Assembly (NCBI GenBank): GCA_021014945.1
Contig: MU266450.1
Location: 17,598-81,597, forward strand
Reading direction: 5' to 3'
DNA length: 64,000 bases
Source: Leucogyrophana mollusca
Taxonomy: Eukaryota > Basidiomycota > Agaricomycetes > Boletales
The notes beneath the pieces were generated by a model. The model had not been told where the DNA came from. It searched no databases and saw nothing but the letters and a program-made list of their open reading frames with translations. Below are positions 57,772 to 64,000 of this stretch, piece after piece; within the stretch, counting starts at the first letter, position 1; every line of letters starts with the position of its first letter. The position numbers and the translations under genes were made by a program.

Positions 57772-59226
57772 ATGGGAGACTCGAGTCAGAAAACGTCCTC
57801 CGTCATCGAGAGTCTCCGAACGGAGGTGCTAGAGCTCGCAAGCTTGGAGAGTGATTTGCTCGCTCGCCTCCAGTCAGTACAGAGGTCACTGGCATGCAAA
57901 AGGACACGACTAGGGGAGGAGATGAACCAACTGACGCCAGTTTACCGTCTCCCTAACGAAACCCTCATCGCTTGCTTCGAGGAAGCTATCCAACACCACC
58001 CACACGCCGCGAGAGCCATGTCGCACGTATCGCGCCGTTGGCGATGTCTTTCGATCAATACCCCATCTCTCTGGACTCATGTCCAAGTCACGTCGAAGAC
58101 GGCATCCGACATCGACCTTTTCCAAGAATTCCTTCGTAGATCCGCCAATTTGCCAATAGCCGTAGAATTCAGGGACTGCATTGACCTGAACGAGCTTATT
58201 TATCCAGCGAGCGTAGATCTGTGCCACGGAAACGGGGACACATACGATTATTCTTCCATTGTCGACGTCCTCCTTCCCTCTTTGTATCGTATCACCGCAC
58301 TGGCTTCGCTGGACTCAAGCACGGTGCTCTTATCGCTGTTGTCAGGCTTTAATGTCCCGCTGTCTACTTCTCCCTCTTCACAAGGCTTTAAAGGATTGAC
58401 GGCCTTCACTCTTACTACTTCTCGTGAGATATCTGGATCCATCCCGTATTCCCTTTTTCTCCAGCTACTTGTTGCTTCACCCAATCTGAAGAGCCTCACA
58501 GTTGATCTAAACCTCGCCGGTGTCCCGTACTCAAGTGATGATCACGTGTCTGCCGATGCAGAGCTCTCGTTTCCGTCGCTGGAGTATATGTCAATCCATA
58601 GTCCTTGCGACGATTTCGGTGTGGAGCCATTCAACTTCATTGCCTCGATTTCCGCTCCAACCCTCCGTCATCTTGCCTTGGGTCCATTGTATTTGACGTC
58701 TGCCTCACACATGCGGGATGCGTTCTTCTTGAACAACACCCCCAGGTTTCCCAACGTCCGCACTCTCACTCTCGGGGACCTCGCCGGGAATAACTCCAGA
58801 GTTACGAATCAAACATTTGTGAAGGCATTTTCACGCATCACGAACCTTACAATCGATCCACACTCTACAAGCGCACTTGGTCCCAGAAATTTATTCCCTT
58901 CGGGCAAAGATCTGTTAATGAGACCACTCGGACGACCGCGGCCGGAGCCAGCTTGGCCCGACCTACAACATCTTACGATCACCAACCGCGTTGCACACGC
59001 ACGCATGTCTCTATCTAGTGTGTGCTCCTGGCTGGAAGCGCGGCGATCAGAGGGAACGGGAAAGCCCTTGCGCATTCGCGTTTCTAGCCCTGACCCACAG
59101 GGAGTCACACCCGTTCCTATGGATTTCTATCGCGACCTCCAAAAGCTGAAAGACTATGGCGATTTGGACGATAACGACATCAGGGCTTTCAAGGGTGTCC
59201 CCGATGCATCATCGCCCAATTGGTAG
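57772..59226 (+). CDS. F-box protein
   Basis: Single exon of 484 residues. Residues 1-55 form a heptad-rich coiled coil (SVIESLRTEVLELASLESDL, LLARLQSVQRSLACKR). The F-box follows at about 60-105: YRLPNETLIACFEEAIQHHP, ARAMSHVSRRWRCLSINTP, SLWTHVQV. The remaining 370 residues have the leucine-rich pattern usual for the large Agaricomycete F-box family (for example SPNLKSLTVDLNLAG, APTLRHLALGPLYL, FPNVRTLTLGDLAG). The protein likely joins an SCF ubiquitin ligase through Skp1; the target is unknown. Coding sequence is intact from ATG 57772 to TAG 59224-59226. Confidence 0.88.
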   Translation: MGDSSQKTSSVIESLRTEVLELASLESDLLARLQSVQRSLACKRTRLGEEMNQLTPVYRLPNETLIACFEEAIQHHPHAARAMSHVSRRWRCLSINTPSLWTHVQVTSKTASDIDLFQEFLRRSANLPIAVEFRDCIDLNELIYPASVDLCHGNGDTYDYSSIVDVLLPSLYRITALASLDSSTVLLSLLSGFNVPLSTSPSSQGFKGLTAFTLTTSREISGSIPYSLFLQLLVASPNLKSLTVDLNLAGVPYSSDDHVSADAELSFPSLEYMSIHSPCDDFGVEPFNFIASISAPTLRHLALGPLYLTSASHMRDAFFLNNTPRFPNVRTLTLGDLAGNNSRVTNQTFVKAFSRITNLTIDPHSTSALGPRNLFPSGKDLLMRPLGRPRPEPAWPDLQHLTITNRVAHARMSLSSVCSWLEARRSEGTGKPLRIRVSSPDPQGVTPVPMDFYRDLQKLKDYGDLDDNDIRAFKGVPDASSPNW

Positions 59227-60387
59227 TGATCTTTGCACAGTACCAGCCAGTTTTCTGCAGCTTGACAACTTAGGCATCCTCGTTGGAAATCTTGCAGTAC
59301 GACGATAAATGCTTTGGCTGATGAAGGGTTCATCCGAAGGGCTGAAGGCATCGATCGCTTCAGTATCTCCTATCATAACAATTACGAGGAAGCCCCCCCG
59401 CATTGCCTGAAACACACCATTCGACCACGTCGGCACAACTCGGCAGGTGGGGTTCGTACAGCGCCGACCTCACCTCCACGGACCGCAGGGGCGTGGCGAG
59501 GTGCTGCGCGCGCGGGGGAACGGTGTGCGTGGGATTGAATGCTGGCTGGGTCAGGACGCGGTATTCGAGATCCGGGCCGTTCCCCCCAAATTTTGTGTCG
59601 GGTGGACGGGGATGATGGTTGCGTGCTCAAATAAAATAGGGGAAGTTCAGGTTTTGGCAGTTGCGTGCACGGCGCGGCGATGCCGACGCCGCTGCGCACC
59701 GCACGACGCGGAGGACACGGTCCCGGAAGCAACTTTCCATCTTATATTATAGAGATATCATCTTCCCAGCATGTTCGGAGATATAGGGCTGTAGTGGAGT
59801 ATGTCTGTCCTCTTTCGTAGGTCGCAGGAGCAGTCTACATGGTGTACTTTCTTTCTTTTCGAATCCAATCATTGTTCAGTACTATTTATTTGTCTTCCAG
59901 TGAGTACAAGTCAGTCGGTGAACAGGACAAGGCAGGGTGACAGGCACAGGAAACCCAATAGGTCAATTCCACTGCCGCGGTGTTTAAAGTCGAGTTTGTA
60001 TGGCTGCGGCTTGGCTGCGCCGCTGCACCTGCCCCTCCCGACGGGTGGCGATTGCCTAGTCCTGAGGCCGGCTTGTGACTTACCGGGCGATACTGACTCA
60101 TAGCGCCTTGAAGGGCTGGGAACGGACTCCTCAATACGTTCGCACTGGTGAGCCGGTGACAAACCGGTGAAGCCATTTGCATTGTTATTGGGCTTCGGCG
60201 TCATCATTCCGAAGCAGCCGTTGGGACACGTCCACGGCGCTACCGGTTTCGAGAGCAAACTCCAAACTGATAACGTCTCGGAATAACCCTTTCTCCCCCC
60301 GTGACGACACACCTCGGCTTGGATGCTCAATCGTATAAATATAATGCGGTCAAGTGGGATACTCAATCAACCTATATTATCGACGAG
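59227..60387. other. Intergenic with P450 TATA box
   Basis: 1.16 kb without a supported gene. TATAAAT at 60334-60340, 48-54 nt before the P450 ATG, is a likely TATA box. A GC-rich, CpG-rich stretch lies at 59440-59720. Confidence 0.45.
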
Positions 60388-62673
60388 ATGTCCGTCATAC
60401 TAGCGAAAACCGTTCCCGCGCTGCGCCCAGTACACGCGGTCGCTATCGTTGCCGTTGGCTGGGCCCTTGTGGCCATCGTCCGGCGAGCCAGGCGACATTT
60501 GAAAGCTACAAACCTCAGGGGCCCACCAAGACAGAACCTCCTTTTCGGCTTTCAGAAGGTCCTGAACGAGTCGAAAGATTCCGGTGCCTTGTATGAGCAA
60601 TGGGCGCAAGACTACGGGTCGGTCTACAGACTCCCGACTATCTTGGGGAACTCCAGGGTTGTGCTTTGCGATCCCAAAGCGATCGCACACTTTTATGCCA
60701 GGGAAAGCTTCACTTATGTCCTCACACCTCTGAACAAAGTCTTCTCAGATATGCTCGTGTGTTATCATCCTATATGCAGTCACGGTGTGTGGCCGTCACT
60801 GACATTGTTTACCAGCTGGGAAAGGGGAGTCTGCTGGGCTCGGAGGGGGAAGTACATAGACGGTTCGTGGAGCTGACACCCCACGCTGAATTATCTAACA
60901 TGCCAAGTACCCCTTGATTGTTTTAGGCTACGCAAATCGTTGACACCAGCTTTCAGTATCGCTGCAATCCGCAAACTCACATCAGTATTTTATGACTCCG
61001 CTTACAAGGTATGTTTTCTGCTAATTAGATTAACGGTACGATTTACCTCAGTGCATCAGACCAAGGCGGCGTGGGATCTTATATTAGAATCAACCCCAGA
61101 TGGTGCTATTATTGAAGTTCAGCAATGGTATGTTACACTTGCACGGGTTTGGCGCAGCGGTTGATGCGGGACACCGAACAGGATGAATCACATCTCGTAA
61201 GCGGGTCGGCGTGTCGGGATACACATATCTTGACCTGCTCTATCGTTACTACGTCTACTGACGCTCGTGTTCCGCGCAGACTCGACACCATTGGCATAGC
61301 TGGGTTCTCGCACGATTTTGGGTCATTGGACGGAAAGCACGCGGATGTCACGGAAGTCTTCGACTCTTTCTCTTCTGCTAAACCCTCCCCGCTCTTCGCG
61401 GTTTTCCTGTTGCTTGCACCAGTCCTTCCATGGCTGGTCAAATTGCCCAATCCGCGCACACAGCTCGTTCGGAAGCTGAACGCCAGCATGGGCGCCATAT
61501 CCAATCAACTACTAGCTCGCACGCGGAAGGAAAAAGAGGAAGGTGTTACCGAAATTCACGAAGAAAAGTCGATCATTGGGTTGTTAAGTGCGTGTGTCTC
61601 CGCTTTGGCTGCTGGGCATTGAGTCGATCCATCTAATTTTTGTTCTCAGTCAAGGCCGAGAATGCAGGTTCAGAGCTACATTTGTCGCAAGAGGAAGTGC
61701 TGGCACAGGTACCCATCCTTCATTCAAACATGCCCTTGAGAACCACTCACCAACTGGGTGTTCGCAGATGAAAGTCCTTCTCCTGGCTGGATATGAAACT
61801 ACGTCAAGTAGGTTTCTTTATACGTCGCTTTCTTGTCTGTTCTGACGGCCTTGACATAGTCAGTTTGACGGTTTGTTATTACTGATCGTTCTTCTATCAC
61901 AATGAGCTTACCCTTGCTTACGATTTTAAGTGGGCACTTCTCGAACTTTCTCGCGATCACGCTGCACAAGAGAAACTTAGAGAAGAGTTAATGCAGCTTG
62001 GTGGTACTGATCCCACGTGGGATCAGTTAACCAGCGGTCTACCCTACCTAGACGCAGTTGTGCATGAAGTCCTTCGTCTGCACCCGCCAGTCACCGAGAT
62101 GACTCGCCTTGTACGCCGCTGAAGTCTATATACACATAGAACTGCATTTGGCTAACTCGCCTCATTCTCAGGCTGCTGACGATGACGTCCTCCCTCTTAG
62201 CGAGCCCATCCAAACAGCGTCGGGCCAACTCGTTGACCGCATCTCCATGACAAAAGGCACGTTGATTTCGATTCCTATGCGCAGCGTAAACCGCTCGGTA
62301 GCCTTGTGGGGAAGCGACGCCAAAGACTTCAAACCGGAAAGATGGATACACGAAGACGGCATCTCTGAAAAGGCCAAGGAAATCCAGGGGCACCGCCATC
62401 TATTGACTTTCATCGATGGCCCGAGGACTTGTCTGGGAAAGGGGTTTGCAGTGGCGGAATTCAAAGTAAGCCAATCTGTTACTGTTGTCAAGGCCGGCCT
62501 TTTGATCGTCATGATTTCAGGCTGTTCTGTCCGTCCTCATTAGAAATTTCGCCTTTGAGTTACGGGATGGTCCTGAGACCAAAGTCGATACAGCAAGAGG
62601 TGTGTTACCTCGCCCGAAGATTGAAGGGGAGGACGGTTGTATGGTGCCACTGAGAGTTCGTCGCTTGGACTGA
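60388..62673 (+). CDS. Cytochrome P450 monooxygenase
   Basis: About a dozen exons from ATG 60388 (MSVILAKTVPALRPVHAVAI) to TGA 62671-62673. An N-terminal membrane anchor (HAVAIVAVGWALVAIV) followed by RRARR and LRGPPRQNLLFG; helix C region LRKSLTPAFSIAAIRKLTSV; after introns WMNHISLDTIGIAGFSHDF; helix I AGYETTS; the ExxR motif in HEVLRLHPP; PERW; and the heme loop FIDGPRTCLGKGFAVAEF with its Cys ligand. All P450 landmarks are intact. The junctions at 61130-61280 needed care: two introns flank a tiny exon giving WMNHI. The protein is a fungal ER monooxygenase; which of the many Agaricomycete CYP families it belongs to, and its substrate, cannot be told by eye. Confidence 0.94.
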
Positions 62674-64000
62674 GTTGTGACCGAAGGCTTATATAGCTAT
62701 GTTGTACCGAGCGCTTCGCGTTCCCTTCAGCAGTTTTGTCTGTGTACAGTCCCGAACAGGGGTAAATAAATATAACTGAAGTTTTTATGTGTTGCATCAG
62801 TCGTAGTCTCCAGTAGCTGGCCTTATGGGTTACAACTGACCAGCATGTCGTGTCGTTGTTGCGAGTGGGGAGTAAACAGTCGTGGAAGTCGGTATGACAC
62901 ACCTCGCCGCAGCCCACTGCCCATATACGCGCACCCCTGCAGCTCGCTGGCGGATCGCGCCGAAGGCAGCGCGCTCGAGGGTATAAAAGCCATGTCAGCC
63001 GACCATCGTCTCCAGCAAACCCAGCTCTCCTATGTCGCCGTTTACTCCTCACCTCCAAGCACCAATATTATTATTAACAAGCCAAGAGAGAGGCAAAGTT
63101 AATTTGAGCCTCTTCGAAGTTTGGTTTGTCGATCTCACCAATATTGCTTTCGTTGATGCATTTCCGCTATTTATCTTGCATATAGTGTATCGAGTCCTAT
63201 TGTACATTCATTTTGAACTCCCGAGCGTTGTGGCTCAAGCCTAGTTAGGATGGGGGAAACCGTGTATGCCTACTGATGTTAGATCCGACGAATGGAAAAT
63301 AAGCGTGTTCACGGCGCTAATGACGATACTGATGTCCGGGGAATATCGTCCAAGACACTCGAAGTGGTATGAAGGAAAGGGTTCATAACGGCATTCGAAC
63401 TTGCGCGACGCAAATGCCATGGGAGGACTCGAAACGTGCTGCAAGGGGGATGTTAATATTTCTCCATACCCTAAATATTGCATTGCCGCTGGTCAACGGG
63501 TCGTCCTGTGAGGATGAAACACGAGTTACGTTGGTCCACACCCTTCCGGTAGATAAATCTGAATGTGCGTGGCTACGACGGGTTGCGCAGCATTGCAAGG
63601 CGAACAATCCATCCGTTCATCCGAGACGTCGATGCAGATGCCGCTATGGAGTTGTTTGTCCATATTCTACTCAGAGGCCTCTGCCAAACAACAACATACA
63701 AATTGCCGCGTCTACTACCGCATTCCCAAAAAGGGAATAAACACATTTGCTAACCTTCCGGCCTTCCTCTGGCCTGTGCAACGAGTTTTTGAGCTATAAA
63801 GACGAGGTTTGGACGTCAGGAAACCCCACCACTCTGGCCTTTTGGCTTAGATCAAGTGTAGTATGGGTGATCTATAGGTATTGTAATCCTAAATGCAGTA
63901 ATTGCCCAAAGGGGGAGCTTGGACAAATAGATGATGCACAAATAAACATTGCTCGGGAGTCTCCGCAAACAAACAAAGACAATTGTGGCGTGAATAAACA
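62674..64000. other. 1.3-kb terminal region without a confident gene
   Basis: A TATAAAA at 62982-62988 and one short frame (listed separately) are the only candidates. Frames at 63369-63740 lack coding features. Nothing else recognised. Confidence 0.4.
63032..63244 (+). CDS. Possible 70-residue protein below a TATA box
   Basis: An ATG at 63032, 44 nt below a clear TATAAAA (62982-62988), opens a 70-residue frame: MSPFTPHLQAPILLLTSQE, a hydrophobic region FVDAFPLFILHIVYRVLLYI and the end PSVVAQA at TAG 63244. There is no recognised family. Spacing of TATA, expected transcription start and ATG is right for a short-leader gene, but an earlier ATG at 62992 in another frame would interfere, and the frame could be chance. 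Confidence 0.27.
   Translation: MSPFTPHLQAPILLLTSQERGKVNLSLFEVWFVDLTNIAFVDAFPLFILHIVYRVLLYIHFELPSVVAQA

Overview
The window is a gene-dense piece of a basidiomycete nuclear genome, most likely a mushroom-forming Agaricomycete. The signs are very short introns (mostly 48-60 nt, GT..AG) in nearly every gene, compact intergenic spaces on both strands, intron-bearing tRNA genes, an Agaricomycete-type F-box protein with a single long exon, a fungal cytochrome P450, a secreted GH26 mannanase with a CBM35 module, and an Argonaute with an RGG-rich N-terminus. All gene models below were joined by hand by matching splice sites and protein-family continuity; coordinates give the span from start to stop codon, and exon details are given where they were checked base by base.

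Layout. 1-1163: the end of kynureninase and, tail to tail, a kynurenine formamidase (two NAD-biosynthesis steps). 1439-6977: PMP3 (with a 5-nt microexon), eIF2B-epsilon and an Ala/Glu/Pro-rich protein. 7-16 kb: a looser region with a PalI/Rim9-type membrane protein, an UNC93-like transporter, a decayed flavoprotein pseudogene and the GH26 mannanase. 16.6-21.2 kb: an orphan ORF, the rRNA methyltransferase NOP2 and a FUN14 protein. 21.4-33.1 kb: three members of one four-span membrane protein family interleaved with a voltage-gated proton channel, the DASH subunit DAD4 and Argonaute. 33.8-44.3 kb: a HEAT-repeat phosphatase-4 regulatory subunit, aspartate aminotransferase, a mini AN1 zinc-finger protein, tRNA-Glu and argininosuccinate lyase. 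44.7-51.4 kb: a plasma-membrane syntaxin, a FAR-17a/AIG1 protein, an MCH1-type transporter and a fourth copy of the four-span family. 51.8-62.7 kb: a single long gene joining an IST1 domain to a TBC domain, the GPI-anchor enzyme subunit PIG-H, tRNA-Asn, an F-box protein and a P450. The last 1.3 kb holds no confident gene.

Most genes are ordinary housekeeping functions. The points that stand out are the 5-nt PMP3 microexon, the IST1-TBC fusion whose TBC catalytic fingers look degenerate, the four-member membrane protein family with two conserved phase-1 introns clustered around the proton channel, the flavoprotein relic beside the mannanase, and the kynurenine gene pair. No CRISPR array, prokaryotic operon or intact transposon was seen.
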